Positions 35,222 to 44,893 of a stretch of DNA of 64,000 nucleotides are shown here, piece by piece. Position numbers and translations under genes: made by a program. Positions within the stretch are counted from its first letter, which is position 1. Each line of letters opens with the position of its first letter. This DNA comes from Vulcanimicrobiota bacterium. GTDB lineage: Bacteria; Vulcanimicrobiota; Vulcanimicrobiia; Vulcanimicrobiales; Vulcanimicrobiaceae. Location: positions 46,197 through 110,196 of the forward strand of contig DAHUZB010000017.1 in assembly GCA_027306785.1 (NCBI GenBank). Reading direction: 5' to 3'. The notes beneath the pieces were generated by a model that did not search any database, was not told the origin of the DNA, and saw nothing but the letters and a program-made list of their open reading frames with translations.

Positions 35222-37216
35222 GTGCAAGAACAAGCGACCCCCCGCGTCGATCGCCGCGTCGAGCTGACCCTGCGCGGTCTCTTCCTCGGCGGCTTGATCA
35301 CCCTGGTCTTTACCGCAGCGAACGTCTATCTCGGCCTCAAGGTCGGATTGACGTTCGCTTCGTCTATTCCGGCGGCCGTCATCTCGATGGCGGTGCTGCG
35401 CGGCTTCAAAGACTCCACGATCTACGAGAACAACATCGTGCAGACCGTCGCGTCGGCGGCGGGCACGCTGTCGTCGGTCATTTTCGTGCTGCCCGGCCTC
35501 GTGATGGTGAGCTGGTGGACGGGCTTCCCGTTCTGGGAATCGTTCGGCATCTGTGCGGTCGGAGGCATCTTGGGCGTGATGTACAGCGTGCCGCTGCGGC
35601 GCGCGCTCGTGACCAACTCCGATCTGCCCTACCCCGAAGGCGTGGCCGCGGCCGAAGTGCTGCGCGTCGGCGCGGGTTCGCATAACGAAGAAGCGGCAGC
35701 CGAGAACAAACTCGGACTCGTCGCGCTGGTCGTGAGTTCGCTCGTCTCCGCGTTCTTTCAAGTGCTCGAAGGCCTCAAGCTCTTCGCTTCGGAGTTCGAT
35801 GCGTATTTTCGCGCCGGTTCGGTGACGACGGGCATGGGCTTCGGCATGTCGCTCGCGCTCGTCGGCGCGGGGCATCTGATCGGCCTCACCGTCGGCCTCG
35901 CGATCTTCGCGGGTTTGATGATCGCGTGGGGCGTCGCGGTGCCGATTCTGACGGCGCTGCATCCGATGGCGGGCTCGGCGGTCGACGTGGCGGGCGCGAT
36001 TTGGTCGCACTACGTGCGCTTCATCGGCGCGGGCACGATCGGCGCCGCCGCGATCTGGACGCTCGGCAAACTCGTCGCGCCGGTCGTTTCGGGCGTGAGC
36101 TCGGCGATGGCCGCGCAGCGCCGACGCAAGAGCGAAGGGCACGAATCGCTGCCGATCACCGAACGCGATCTGCCGATCGGCATGGTCGCGGGGATCTCGC
36201 TCGTCTGTCTGATTCCGATGGTGATTCTGCTCGCCGCATTCCTCGCGGGCGGCGTGCTGCAAGCGATGATGCTGCCGCTCGTGCTCGGCGCGCTCGTCTA
36301 CATCGTGCTCGCGGGCTTCTTGGTCGCCACCGCAACGGGCTACATGGCGGGGCTGATCGGCTCGTCCAACTCGCCGGTCTCGGGGATGGCGATTCTCTCG
36401 GTCGTCGGCGCCGCGCTCTTGCTCGTGCTGCTCGCCGGAAACGCGGCCCCCGCCGCAAAACCCGCGCTCGTCGCCTATGCGCTCTTCGTCACCGCGCTGC
36501 TCATCAACGTCGCCACCATCTCGAACGACAATCTGCAAGATCTCAAAACGGGGCAGTTGGTGGAGGCGACGCCGTGGCGTCAGCAGGTCGCGCTGATCGT
36601 CGGCGTGATCTTCGGGGCGATCATCATTCCGCCGGTGCTCAATGCGCTCAACTCCGCCTACGGCTTCGGCACCGGCGCGCACGCACTGCCCGCACCGCAA
36701 GCCGTGCTCATCTCAACGCTCGCCAAAGGCGTGATCGAAGGCAAGATCGACTGGTCGCTGATCGGCATCGGCGCGCTCGTGGGCGCGCTCATCATCGCGA
36801 TCGACGAGATCGGCGGTATGACCAAGAAGTTCCGCCTGCCGCCGCTCGCCGTGGGGCTCGGCATCTATCTGCCCGCATCGGCAACGGCGCCCGCCGTGGT
36901 CGGCGCGGTCTTCGGCGCGCTCTACAACCGCTGGGTGAAATCGCGCCCTAACGCCGATGCTGCGCGCCGTCTCGGCGTGCTGGTCGCATCGGGCATGATC
37001 GTAGGCGAAAGCATTTGGGGCGTGGTCTATGCGGGCGTCATCGTCGCCGCGCAAAAAGGCCTCATCCACGTGCCCGATCCGTCGCAACCGATCGCGATCG
37101 TCGGCAACGCCTTCGCGCCGGCGGCGTCGGCGCTCGCGGGCATCGCGTTTCTGGTGGTGCCGTTCCTACTGTATCGCTGGATCGGCAACCGCGCGAAGCG
37201 TCTCGGTCCGACGTGA
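35222..37216 (+). CDS. OPT-family oligopeptide transporter
   Basis: 664 residues from GTG 35222 with about 14 to 16 hydrophobic helices. Family blocks are present: LTLRGLFLGGLITLVFTAAN, NVYLGLKVGLTFASSIPAA, NNIVQTVASAAGTLSS and SDLPYPEGVAAAEVL. OPT proteins take up peptides or metal chelates with protons. Its location just outside the RiPP cluster makes a role in peptide handling possible but unproven. The 3' end overlaps the next gene by 51 bp. Confidence 0.92.
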   Translation: MQEQATPRVDRRVELTLRGLFLGGLITLVFTAANVYLGLKVGLTFASSIPAAVISMAVLRGFKDSTIYENNIVQTVASAAGTLSSVIFVLPGLVMVSWWTGFPFWESFGICAVGGILGVMYSVPLRRALVTNSDLPYPEGVAAAEVLRVGAGSHNEEAAAENKLGLVALVVSSLVSAFFQVLEGLKLFASEFDAYFRAGSVTTGMGFGMSLALVGAGHLIGLTVGLAIFAGLMIAWGVAVPILTALHPMAGSAVDVAGAIWSHYVRFIGAGTIGAAAIWTLGKLVAPVVSGVSSAMAAQRRRKSEGHESLPITERDLPIGMVAGISLVCLIPMVILLAAFLAGGVLQAMMLPLVLGALVYIVLAGFLVATATGYMAGLIGSSNSPVSGMAILSVVGAALLLVLLAGNAAPAAKPALVAYALFVTALLINVATISNDNLQDLKTGQLVEATPWRQQVALIVGVIFGAIIIPPVLNALNSAYGFGTGAHALPAPQAVLISTLAKGVIEGKIDWSLIGIGALVGALIIAIDEIGGMTKKFRLPPLAVGLGIYLPASATAPAVVGAVFGALYNRWVKSRPNADAARRLGVLVASGMIVGESIWGVVYAGVIVAAQKGLIHVPDPSQPIAIVGNAFAPAASALAGIAFLVVPFLLYRWIGNRAKRLGPT

Positions 37217-38455
37217 TTCGGCCTCGCTCTTGATCTGCTGCAAGAGCACGATACGAATCAACTCGATGCCGGGCGCGGCAAGCGCCCAGTAGCGGCGAAA
37301 GCGCGCGCGACTCTTCGCATCGGTGGTGAGCACGCGGGTCTCGGTGCGCGCTTCGCACCGGTCGGCGCCGCGCTCGTCGATGCGCAACGTGAACGCGATC
37401 TTCGCGTAGCCGGGTTCGTTGAAGCGCACGAACTCGTCGCGCGGCAGGCCGCGGAAGTCGGCGTCGGGGCGCCACGGTCGCGTAACCGAAGCGAACACCA
37501 ACTCGCGTCCCGGCGATTCGGCAACGAGCGTCCAGCCGAGCGCCGCGATGCGCTCCACGAGCCCGTTCGGCAGGCTAAATTCCGCGTGCTGCGCGCGCAG
37601 CACCACTTCGCGTAGGCGGAAGAGCGCGCGTACGATCGGTGATCGCTCGAGCTCGGTCGTGCGCATCGCGTCGAAGGTGACGGCGGCGGGCGCCTCTACG
37701 ATCGTGTGATAGCGAAGCGCGAGATCGTACGTCGGCAGCACCTCCGCGAGCAGCGAATCCTCGCCCGCGGTGCGTCCGTAGCGCAGCCACGCCGTCACCG
37801 CCGCGGCGGCGTACGCGCCGCCCGCCGCCGCAACGCCCGCGAGCGCGAGCGCGGCGCGCGGCAAGCGCGCATGCGGCCGTTCGCCGTCGTGCTCCGCGAG
37901 CGTGCGCAGTTCGTTCAGCAGCGTCTCCACGCGTGCGGGCGCAAGCTCGAAGGCACCGCCGATCAGCGTATCGTGGATCGGACCGAAACCGACCATCGCC
38001 AAATTGCGGCGCAGCGTGCGCAGCGAGGTCGCGCCCATCGCGCGATACACCATCGCGGGCATGCCCATCGTCACCACGACGCGCGCCGACTTGCCGGTGA
38101 GCAACGGCTTGGGAAAGCCGCCCGAGGCGCCGTACGTCATCGCGAAGCCGGGGCGAAACACATGCTCGATCAGCGCCTTCAACATTGCGGGCGCATCGCC
38201 CATCCACAGCGGAAAGAAGAGCGCGACGTGATCGCAGCCCGCGATCGCCTCCTGCACGCGCGCGGCGGCTTCAGGCGGGCGCCCGTGCAAAAACTCCTCG
38301 GGCGAGCGTAGAAAGGTGAGATCGAGCGTGGCGAGCGTGACGCGATGCACGTCGTGACCGAGCATGCGTGCGTGCGTTTCGTAGGCATCGGCGAGCGCAT
38401 GGGTGAGATGCGGCTGCGCGTCGGGATGACCGTCGATGATCGTGAAGCGTGCCAT
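37166..38455 (-). CDS. Flavodoxin-fold quinone reductase fused to a SRPBCC-like domain
   Basis: 429 residues. Residues 1-195 match the NQO1/MdaB flavodoxin-2 family (FTIIDGHPDAQPHLTHALAD, FPLWMGDAPAMLKALIEHVF, TYGASGG), which reduces quinones with NAD(P)H through FMN. A hydrophobic stretch (about 200-225) could be a membrane anchor. Residues 240-429 look like a START/SRPBCC ligand-binding domain (YHTIVEAPAAVTFDAMRT). The joining of these two parts is unusual. The gene overlaps the OPT gene tail-to-tail by 51 bp. Confidence 0.75.
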   Translation of the reverse strand: MARFTIIDGHPDAQPHLTHALADAYETHARMLGHDVHRVTLATLDLTFLRSPEEFLHGRPPEAAARVQEAIAGCDHVALFFPLWMGDAPAMLKALIEHVFRPGFAMTYGASGGFPKPLLTGKSARVVVTMGMPAMVYRAMGATSLRTLRRNLAMVGFGPIHDTLIGGAFELAPARVETLLNELRTLAEHDGERPHARLPRAALALAGVAAAGGAYAAAAVTAWLRYGRTAGEDSLLAEVLPTYDLALRYHTIVEAPAAVTFDAMRTTELERSPIVRALFRLREVVLRAQHAEFSLPNGLVERIAALGWTLVAESPGRELVFASVTRPWRPDADFRGLPRDEFVRFNEPGYAKIAFTLRIDERGADRCEARTETRVLTTDAKSRARFRRYWALAAPGIELIRIVLLQQIKSEAESRRTETLRAVADPAIQ

Positions 38456-38483
38456 ACGCGTAGCGTACGCGCCGCTTGCGAAG

Positions 38484-40925
38484 CTACGATGAAGCGCGAC
38501 CGGCGCGAAAGAAGATCAGCTTGCCGAGTTCGATGAGCCCGAGATAGAGCACGACGATCGCGGCGAGCAGCGCGAAGAACGCGGGCGGAAGCGCGGTGAA
38601 ACCGAGCAACCCCGCGAACGGCAGGTACGGCGCGAGCGCACCGAGCGCGACCATGGTGAGCGTGGCGAGCGTCAGCGCGCGGCTCGGACGGCTGCGCACG
38701 AACGGCACGCGTCGCGTGCGAATCACGAAGATCGCAAGCGACTGGGTGGCGAGCGACTCCACGAACCAGCCCGTGCGAAAGAGCGGCGCGTGCGCGTGAA
38801 AGAGGGCGAGCATCGCCGCGAACGTGGCGAAGTCGAAGAGCGACGAGAGCGGGCCGAAGAGCAGCATGAAGCGGCGAATGAACGCGGCATCCCAGTGCGC
38901 GGGTCGGCGTAACTGCTCCTCGTCCACGCGATCGGTCGGGATCGTCATCTCGCTCGCGTCGTAGAGCAGATTGTTCAGCAGAATCTGCGAGGGCAGCATC
39001 GGAAGGAACGGCAGGAAGAGCGACGCGCCCGCCGCGCTGAACATATTTCCGAAGTTCGACGAGGTGCCCATCAGCACGTACTTGATCGTGTTGGCGAAGA
39101 TGCGGCGCCCCTCCACCACGCCGTCGGCGAGCACGCCGAGATCGTTGTCGAGCAACACGATATCCGCCGCTTCCTTCGCAACGTCCACGGCGGTATCGAC
39201 CGAGATGCCCACGTCGGCTTCGTGTAAGGCGACCGCATCGTTCACGCCGTCGCCGAGAAACCCCACGTCGCATCCGGCCGCGCGTTGCGCGCGAATGATG
39301 CGGGCCTTCTGCAGCGGCGTCACGCGCGCGAAGAGCGTCGTACGGGCGAGCGCCGCCCCCAAATCCTCGTCGCTCATCGCATCGAGCTGTGCGCCGGTCA
39401 GCGTGCCGTCGACCGCGAGGCCGACGCGCTCGCACACATGGCGCGCGGTCATCTCGCTGTCGCCGGTCACGATTTTGATCGCCACGTCCAGATCGCGCAA
39501 TCGCGCGATGCTCGCGCGTGCATCGGCTTTCGGTTCATCGGAAAAACAGAGCATCGCGAGCGGCCGTAGCTCCGTCACCTCGCGTGCTTCGAGCGTCGCA
39601 CGCTCGTCCGAGGGTCCGACGGCGAGCGCGAGCACCCGCGCACCGCTCGCGAGCGCACGGTCGCGAACGGCGAGAAGCGCGGGGTCGGCCTGCGCGCAGC
39701 GCGCGAGTACCGCTTCGGGCGCGCCCTTGCAGATGAGGATCGTTTCGCCGTTCGGGGTGCGCGCGCGCACGGCCGAAAAGCGGAGATCGTAATTGAACGG
39801 CAGCCGTGCCGTCACGCGGTAGGCGGCCGCGCGCTCGCGCGATGAGGTGCGCGCGTCGTTCCACAAGGCGGCGTCGAGCGCGTTCCCGCTCACCACCACG
39901 CCGTCGCGCAGCACGGCGTCGTTACAGACGAGCGCGAACTCGATCGCCGTGCCCTCGGCGGGACCGTCGGCCGAGAACGCGTCGCCGAAGCGGATGCGCC
40001 CTTCGGTCAGCGTGCCCGTCTTGTCGGTGAAGAGCACCTCCATGTTGCCGAGATCCTCGATACCGACCAGCCGCTTTACGATCACGCGTCGGCGCGCGAG
40101 GGCACGCGCGCCGACGGAGAGGCTGATCGTGACGATCGCGGGCAGCAGTTGCGGCGTGAGCCCGATCGCGATCGCAAGCGCGAAGAGCAGCGATTCGAGC
40201 GGCGAGTGGCGTAGCAACGCGTTGAGCGCGAAGATCGCCGCGGCAAGTACGGTGGTGACGTGCACGAGCAACATCGAGAAGTTGCGCAGCCCGAGTTCGA
40301 ACACGGTCTGCGGCGGCGGATGCGCGAGCTCCCGAGCGATGCCGCCGAAGCGCGTGGTGCGACCCGTCGCCGTCACGACCGCGCTCGCCGCACCGCTCAC
40401 CACGCTCGTGCCGAGATAGGCTTCGGAACGCGCCGTCTTTTCGACGGGCAGCGATTCGCCGGTGAGCGCGGATTCGTCGCAGGCGAAATCGACCGCGCTC
40501 ATCACGACGACGTCGGCGGGCACGGCGTCGCCCGCGGCGAGTGCGATCAGGTCCCCGGGAACCAGCTCCCGCGCGTCGATCTCGCGCGGTACGCCGGAGC
40601 GAGTGACGAGCGCGCGTCGCTGCACGCGAGCGCGTAGTTCCGCCACGGCGCGCGTCGCGCGATAATCGTCGAAGAAGCTGAGTCCCACGCTCAGTGCCAC
40701 GATGGCGAGAATAATCGCGGCATCGGAGCGTTCGCGGAACACGAGCGAAAGCAGCGCGGTGCCGAGCAGCAGGATCAAAAACGGGTTGGCGAGTTCGCGC
40801 GCGAGCACGCGCCACGCGCTCGGCCCGCGCGCAGCGATCTCGTTCGGTCCCGTCTCGCGCAGACGGCGTAGCGCCTCTTCCTCGGAGAGGCCGCTCGATA
40901 CATCGTGCTCGATCGTCGTGCTCAT
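38484..40925 (-). CDS. mgtA: MgtA/MgtB-type Mg2+-importing P-type ATPase
   Basis: 813 residues with a P-type ATPase layout: N-terminal cation-ATPase domain, actuator motif TGES (155-158), phosphorylation site DKTGTLT with Asp301, and hinge GDGVNDAVAL. The M4 motif GLTPQLLPAIVTISLSVGA (from 255) is the P3B signature of MgtA-type magnesium transporters (GLTPEMLP in E. coli). The family imports Mg2+ when it is scarce. I saw no M-box in the short upstream gap (115 bp). Confidence 0.88.
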   Translation of the reverse strand: MSTTIEHDVSSGLSEEEALRRLRETGPNEIAARGPSAWRVLARELANPFLILLLGTALLSLVFRERSDAAIILAIVALSVGLSFFDDYRATRAVAELRARVQRRALVTRSGVPREIDARELVPGDLIALAAGDAVPADVVVMSAVDFACDESALTGESLPVEKTARSEAYLGTSVVSGAASAVVTATGRTTRFGGIARELAHPPPQTVFELGLRNFSMLLVHVTTVLAAAIFALNALLRHSPLESLLFALAIAIGLTPQLLPAIVTISLSVGARALARRRVIVKRLVGIEDLGNMEVLFTDKTGTLTEGRIRFGDAFSADGPAEGTAIEFALVCNDAVLRDGVVVSGNALDAALWNDARTSSRERAAAYRVTARLPFNYDLRFSAVRARTPNGETILICKGAPEAVLARCAQADPALLAVRDRALASGARVLALAVGPSDERATLEAREVTELRPLAMLCFSDEPKADARASIARLRDLDVAIKIVTGDSEMTARHVCERVGLAVDGTLTGAQLDAMSDEDLGAALARTTLFARVTPLQKARIIRAQRAAGCDVGFLGDGVNDAVALHEADVGISVDTAVDVAKEAADIVLLDNDLGVLADGVVEGRRIFANTIKYVLMGTSSNFGNMFSAAGASLFLPFLPMLPSQILLNNLLYDASEMTIPTDRVDEEQLRRPAHWDAAFIRRFMLLFGPLSSLFDFATFAAMLALFHAHAPLFRTGWFVESLATQSLAIFVIRTRRVPFVRSRPSRALTLATLTMVALGALAPYLPFAGLLGFTALPPAFFALLAAIVVLYLGLIELGKLIFFRAGRASS

Positions 40926-41040
40926 GCGCGCGCTCCGTCTCGCCTGCTTGTGCTACCCGCATCGTAGCGCGAAATCGGGCTCCCGGCATGGGCCGACGGA
41001 CCGCAAGGCGCGCGCTCCGAGCACGCAGAAGCGCCCCCGC

Positions 41041-41604
41041 GTGATACGCCGTATCGTCCTCATGCTCGTCGCCGCCTTTGTCGTGCTCTTCGCGGCCGGT
41101 GTGCTTTCGGCCGGAACGGCCTGTGCGCACGATCCGCGCTTTGCCTGCTCGCCGCGCGGGGCCGATCGTCCGATCCGCATCGCGGACCCGACGAAGTCGT
41201 GGGCGTTCTACGGCGACCTCGGCCCGCGCGAGCTCGACCGGTATGTCTTCGAGGTGAAGCGGGCTGCGGCGATTCCGGCGAATCTGCTCGTCGACGTGCG
41301 CGACGCCGCCAACCCGGCGCGGCCGGTCGCGGTGGTCGCGAATGCGCGCGGCACAACGGTCGCCACGCTCGATCTGCGCGCCCCCGTGCGGTTCTACGAG
41401 CCGTTCTCGCACGTGCATTACCTGAGCAGCCCCGTCGAACGGCTTGCGCTGCAGCCGGGACGCTATACGATCGACGTCACCATGCACGGCGGCACGGCGC
41501 CGCAGCGTTACACGCTCGCCGTCGGTGCCGACGAACGCTTCGGCCTAACCGAGATCCCCTTCGTGCTCGGTGCGATCTACCGCATTCACAACCGCAAGTT
41601 CTGA
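41041..41604 (+). CDS. Exported protein, unknown
   Basis: About 187 residues from GTG 41041 with an N-terminal hydrophobic export segment (RRIVLMLVAAFVVLFAAGVL). Two Cys follow (TACAHDPRFACS). The mature part has a beta-sandwich look, as in proteins with a C-terminal pre-peptidase or DOMON-like fold (WAFYGDLGPRELDRYVFEVK, LQPGRYTIDV). It overlaps the convergent membrane-protein gene by 60 bp. No firm family. Confidence 0.6.
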   Translation: MIRRIVLMLVAAFVVLFAAGVLSAGTACAHDPRFACSPRGADRPIRIADPTKSWAFYGDLGPRELDRYVFEVKRAAAIPANLLVDVRDAANPARPVAVVANARGTTVATLDLRAPVRFYEPFSHVHYLSSPVERLALQPGRYTIDVTMHGGTAPQRYTLAVGADERFGLTEIPFVLGAIYRIHNRKF

Positions 41605-42306
41605 ACCGAGACGCTCGCCGACGCAGAGCGAGGCGCCCGCGATCAGCAGCGTCAGCGCGCCTTCCGACCAATCGAGGTGGGCGTTCGGCTGCGCGATCAT
41701 TCGTGGTATCCATACCAGCAGCGCGAAGACACCAGTCATCAGCGCCATCGAGCGCGCGGCGAGCGCGGCGCGGCGATCGATCAGCAACGCCACGGCCGCG
41801 AGCGCGAAAGCGAGCGTGGTCGCGGCCGCCCAGAATACGCCGCCCGGCGGCAGCCACGCGGGCACGAGCTGCGCGGTAAAGCGGAAGTACACGATCTGCG
41901 CTACCGCAAACGAGATCGCCGAACACGCGAGCCCAATGCGCGCGATCGCGCTCCGCGAGAGCAGCGCGAGCGCGCCGCTCAGGAGCGATACCTGCTCGAA
42001 GAAGCTGTCGTATGCATCGAAGCTCCGGGGTGCATGCGCGATCGCGCTTGCGCAGACCAGCGCAAAGACCGCGTAGACCACCGCGAGCAGCACGGCTCCG
42101 GCGCGTACGGTTCGCGGAACCGCGAGGGCGATGCCGCCGACGATCTGCGCGAGCATGAGCACGTCGCCCGCGATCGAGCCGAACGGCATGCCTCGGATTC
42201 GGAAGAGCGTCTGCCATGTCTGCGGGTCGTGCCATGCGAGGGCGATCGCGCCGAAAAAGATCGCGGCGCCACCGAAAAGCGCCCGCCCGGCCGTTGCGGA
42301 ACTCAT
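41545..42306 (-). CDS. Multi-pass membrane protein, unknown
   Basis: About 253 residues from ATG 42306 with about seven hydrophobic helices and short loops. The first half (MPFGSIAGDVLMLAQIVGGIALAV, shortened) resembles DoxX-like small quinone-linked proteins, though weakly. It diverges from the ECF sigma gene by 73 bp. Confidence 0.65.
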   Translation of the reverse strand: MSSATAGRALFGGAAIFFGAIALAWHDPQTWQTLFRIRGMPFGSIAGDVLMLAQIVGGIALAVPRTVRAGAVLLAVVYAVFALVCASAIAHAPRSFDAYDSFFEQVSLLSGALALLSRSAIARIGLACSAISFAVAQIVYFRFTAQLVPAWLPPGGVFWAAATTLAFALAAVALLIDRRAALAARSMALMTGVFALLVWIPRMIAQPNAHLDWSEGALTLLIAGASLCVGERLGSELAVVNAVDRTEHEGDLG

Positions 42307-42379
42307 GCCCGGGCAACGTACGTACGGATTCGGGCGTGACCGTAATAAACGTAAGGGGCGTCGCGTACTAGGCGATAGA

Positions 42380-42883
42380 ATGCATATCCGCATCGAACAT
42401 CGCCTTTTCGACACCCTCTTCGAGGACGAGTACCGCGGCGTGCTCGCGCTCGCACAGCGCATCGTCGGACCCGCCGCGGCGGAAGACGTGGTGCAAGACG
42501 CGTTTGCGCGCCTGCTCGGCGCCCGGATCGAAGATGCAGTCCACGCGCGGCATTGGCTCTATCGCACGGTCCTGCACCGCGCGCTCGATACGATTCGCCG
42601 CGCGAAATCCCGCCGCGAGCGCGAGGTGTTGATCCCCGATCCCGCGCAGCCGCCCGAACCGAGCGAACTCGTCGAACAACGCGAGACCCGCGATCGCGTT
42701 CGTCGGGCGCTCGCGCGTCTGCGCCCGCTCTACGGAGCCGCGCTCTCGCTGCGTCATAGCGGCTTCAGTTACAAAGAGATTGCCCTGATGCTCGATGTCC
42801 CTACCGAACGCGTCGGCGTGTTGCTGATGCGCGCGGAGGCAGCCCTGAAGAAGGAGTTCCGTCATGTCGAATCATCTCGCTAG
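42380..42883 (+). CDS. ECF-type RNA polymerase sigma factor
   Basis: 167 residues. Region 2 contains YRGVLALAQRIVGPAAAEDV and VVQDAFARLL. Region 4 reads SGFSYKEIALMLDVPTERVG. The size and two-domain layout are those of group 4 sigma factors. The ATG at 42380 has no strong ribosome site. The stop overlaps the anti-sigma gene by 20 bp, so they are co-expressed and the sigma is probably held by its product. Confidence 0.92.
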   Translation: MHIRIEHRLFDTLFEDEYRGVLALAQRIVGPAAAEDVVQDAFARLLGARIEDAVHARHWLYRTVLHRALDTIRRAKSRREREVLIPDPAQPPEPSELVEQRETRDRVRRALARLRPLYGAALSLRHSGFSYKEIALMLDVPTERVGVLLMRAEAALKKEFRHVESSR

Positions 42884-44000
42884 CGCGGTTCTGCGTCGCT
42901 ACGTCGACGAACCCGAGATTCTACTCTCCTACGAAAAGGAGCATCTGCTGCAATGCGGCGCGTGCCGCGCGGCGTTCGAGACGATTCGCGAACAAGCGCG
43001 CGATGCGGAGCGCATCCTGGCGCGTGATTGCTCGAGCCCGAATCTGAAGCAAGCGCGCGCGGAGATCGCGCGTCGGGCCGCATCGCTGCGCGAACCGCTC
43101 GAGACGGCACCGCGTTCGGCGCGCTTCGTCGACGTGCGCCGGCTCATCGGGGCCGCGGCGGCGGTCGCGGTCGTGCTGCTCTTCTCGTATGCGCCGTTCC
43201 GCGCGTATGCCGAGAACTTTTTGACCATCTTCGAACCGCACACGCTCGCACCGATCTCCCTCACCGCAGCCGACGTGCGCAGTCTGCAAGATATCCCGCA
43301 GCTCCGGGAGATCGGCCGGGTGAGCACGTCGAAACGCGTGCATTCGCACCGGTTCGCATCGCTCGCGGCGGCCGAACGCTTCGCGCGGGTGCCGATCGCG
43401 CATCCCGGCTATCTTCCGGCCTCGCTGCCGCGGGTGGAAGCGTATCTGGTAACGCCGCCGAGCACGGTGCGTTTCACCTTCGATGCGCGTAAGGCGCGGG
43501 CGAGCGCGGCGCGCAAACACCTGGTGATTCCGCCCGCTCCCGCCGGCGTCGACGGCGCGACGCTGAGCGCAACCACCGGACCGCTCGTCGTGGAATTCTA
43601 CGGTGCGCTGCCGTCGAAGGGGCACGAGCATCCCGATCGGGATGGATTCCCGCAGAATCAGGTTATCGTCGCGCAGGCGCCGGTGCCCGCGGTGCACGCC
43701 ACATCGGGCGACATGCACGCGGTGGAATCGTATCTGCTCTCGCTGCCGAACGTTCCCGCCGACGTGAAGGAGCAGATTCGCGCGATCGAGGATCCGCAGG
43801 GAACGCTGCCGGTGCCGGTCTCGGTCGACAAGAACACGGCACGCCGGATTACGGTCAATGGATCGCCCGGATTGCTGATCGGCGACGATACGGGCATCGG
43901 CGCCGTCGTTGTCTGGCTCTCGCACGGCATCTTCTACTCGGTCGCGGGCGGCTTCACCGCCGACGACGTGAGCAAGATCGCCGCATCGATGGGAACCTAA
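42864..44000 (+). CDS. Membrane anti-sigma factor with zinc-finger motif
   Basis: 378 residues. The cytoplasmic start has a ZAS-like motif H27-x3-C31-x2-C34 (EHLLQCGACRAAF). One membrane helix (about 92-110) and a large extracytoplasmic domain of about 260 residues follow, similar to DUF4367-type sensor domains (AHPGYLPASLPRVEAYLV). It should bind the upstream sigma factor and release it upon an envelope signal. ABC genes follow directly, possibly the regulated output. Confidence 0.85.
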   Translation: MSNHLASAVLRRYVDEPEILLSYEKEHLLQCGACRAAFETIREQARDAERILARDCSSPNLKQARAEIARRAASLREPLETAPRSARFVDVRRLIGAAAAVAVVLLFSYAPFRAYAENFLTIFEPHTLAPISLTAADVRSLQDIPQLREIGRVSTSKRVHSHRFASLAAAERFARVPIAHPGYLPASLPRVEAYLVTPPSTVRFTFDARKARASAARKHLVIPPAPAGVDGATLSATTGPLVVEFYGALPSKGHEHPDRDGFPQNQVIVAQAPVPAVHATSGDMHAVESYLLSLPNVPADVKEQIRAIEDPQGTLPVPVSVDKNTARRITVNGSPGLLIGDDTGIGAVVVWLSHGIFYSVAGGFTADDVSKIAASMGT

Positions 44001-44008
44001 TCGAACCC

Positions 44009-44893
44009 GTGTACGCCATCGAAACGCGCGACCTCACCAAACGCTACGGATCGCGCGCCGCCGTCGACAACCTCACCGTGCGCATCGCGCGCGGTGAGGT
44101 CTTCGGATTTCTCGGGCAGAACGGCGCGGGTAAAACGACCGCGGTGAAGATGCTCGTCGGTTTGGTGCATCCGACCTCGGGCGACGCGGCGCTGCTCGGC
44201 GAGCCGCTCGGATCGCTCGCGGCCCGGCGCAAGATCGGCTACCTACCCGAACTGTTTCGGTATCAGCCGTGGCTGACGCCGCGCGAACTGCTCGGGTGGC
44301 ACGCGTCGGTGCTCCGAGTCGAGCGCCGCTCGCGCCGACGCGCGATCGACGACGTGCTCGAACGCGTGGGCCTCGCACGACGCGCGGACGATCGGATCGG
44401 CACGTTTTCCAAAGGCATGCAGCAACGCTTCGGCATTGCGGTCGCCATCGTGGGCGCACCCGAACTCGTCATCCTCGACGAACCGACCTCGGCGCTCGAT
44501 CCCATCGGCCGCGCCGAGGTGCGCGCGCTCGTGCTCGATCTGAAGGCACGCGGCATCACGGTCTTTCTGAATTCGCATCTGCTGACCGAGGTGGAGTCGG
44601 TCTGCGATTCGATCGCGGTGATCAACGACGGGCGCATCCGCGCGACGGGCTCGATCGACGAACTGCTGGGGCGCCCGGCGGTGCGCATCGGATTCGCCGA
44701 CGGGTCGTCGGTACTGGTGGAAGACGCGCCGCCCGCGGAGATTCCCGCGATCGTGGCGGCGTACGTGGGGCGCGGCGCGCAGATCCTCTCGGTCGCCCCG
44801 GTGCGACAATCACTCGAAGAACGCTTTCTCGAAATCGTCAGGAGCGATACCGGTGTTCAACCTGCTCTCGATCGCATCACTCACGCTTCGTGA
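44009..44893 (+). CDS. ABC transporter ATP-binding protein
   Basis: 294 residues from GTG 44009. Walker A GQNGAGKTT, signature FSKGMQQRF, Walker B ELVILDEPTSALDP and the His switch LNSHL are intact. The ABC-2 exporter type. It overlaps the permease by 41 bp and follows the anti-sigma gene by 8 bp, so the four genes 42380-45704 form one operon. Confidence 0.9.
   Translation: MYAIETRDLTKRYGSRAAVDNLTVRIARGEVFGFLGQNGAGKTTAVKMLVGLVHPTSGDAALLGEPLGSLAARRKIGYLPELFRYQPWLTPRELLGWHASVLRVERRSRRRAIDDVLERVGLARRADDRIGTFSKGMQQRFGIAVAIVGAPELVILDEPTSALDPIGRAEVRALVLDLKARGITVFLNSHLLTEVESVCDSIAVINDGRIRATGSIDELLGRPAVRIGFADGSSVLVEDAPPAEIPAIVAAYVGRGAQILSVAPVRQSLEERFLEIVRSDTGVQPALDRITHAS

Noticed and set aside
35177..36700. 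507-codon minus-strand frame
   Set aside because: Antisense to the OPT transporter; rich in Asp/Arg/His as expected from a complementary frame.
40926..41040. M-box Mg2+ riboswitch before mgtA
   Set aside because: The 115-bp gap is too short and lacks recognisable M-box helices.
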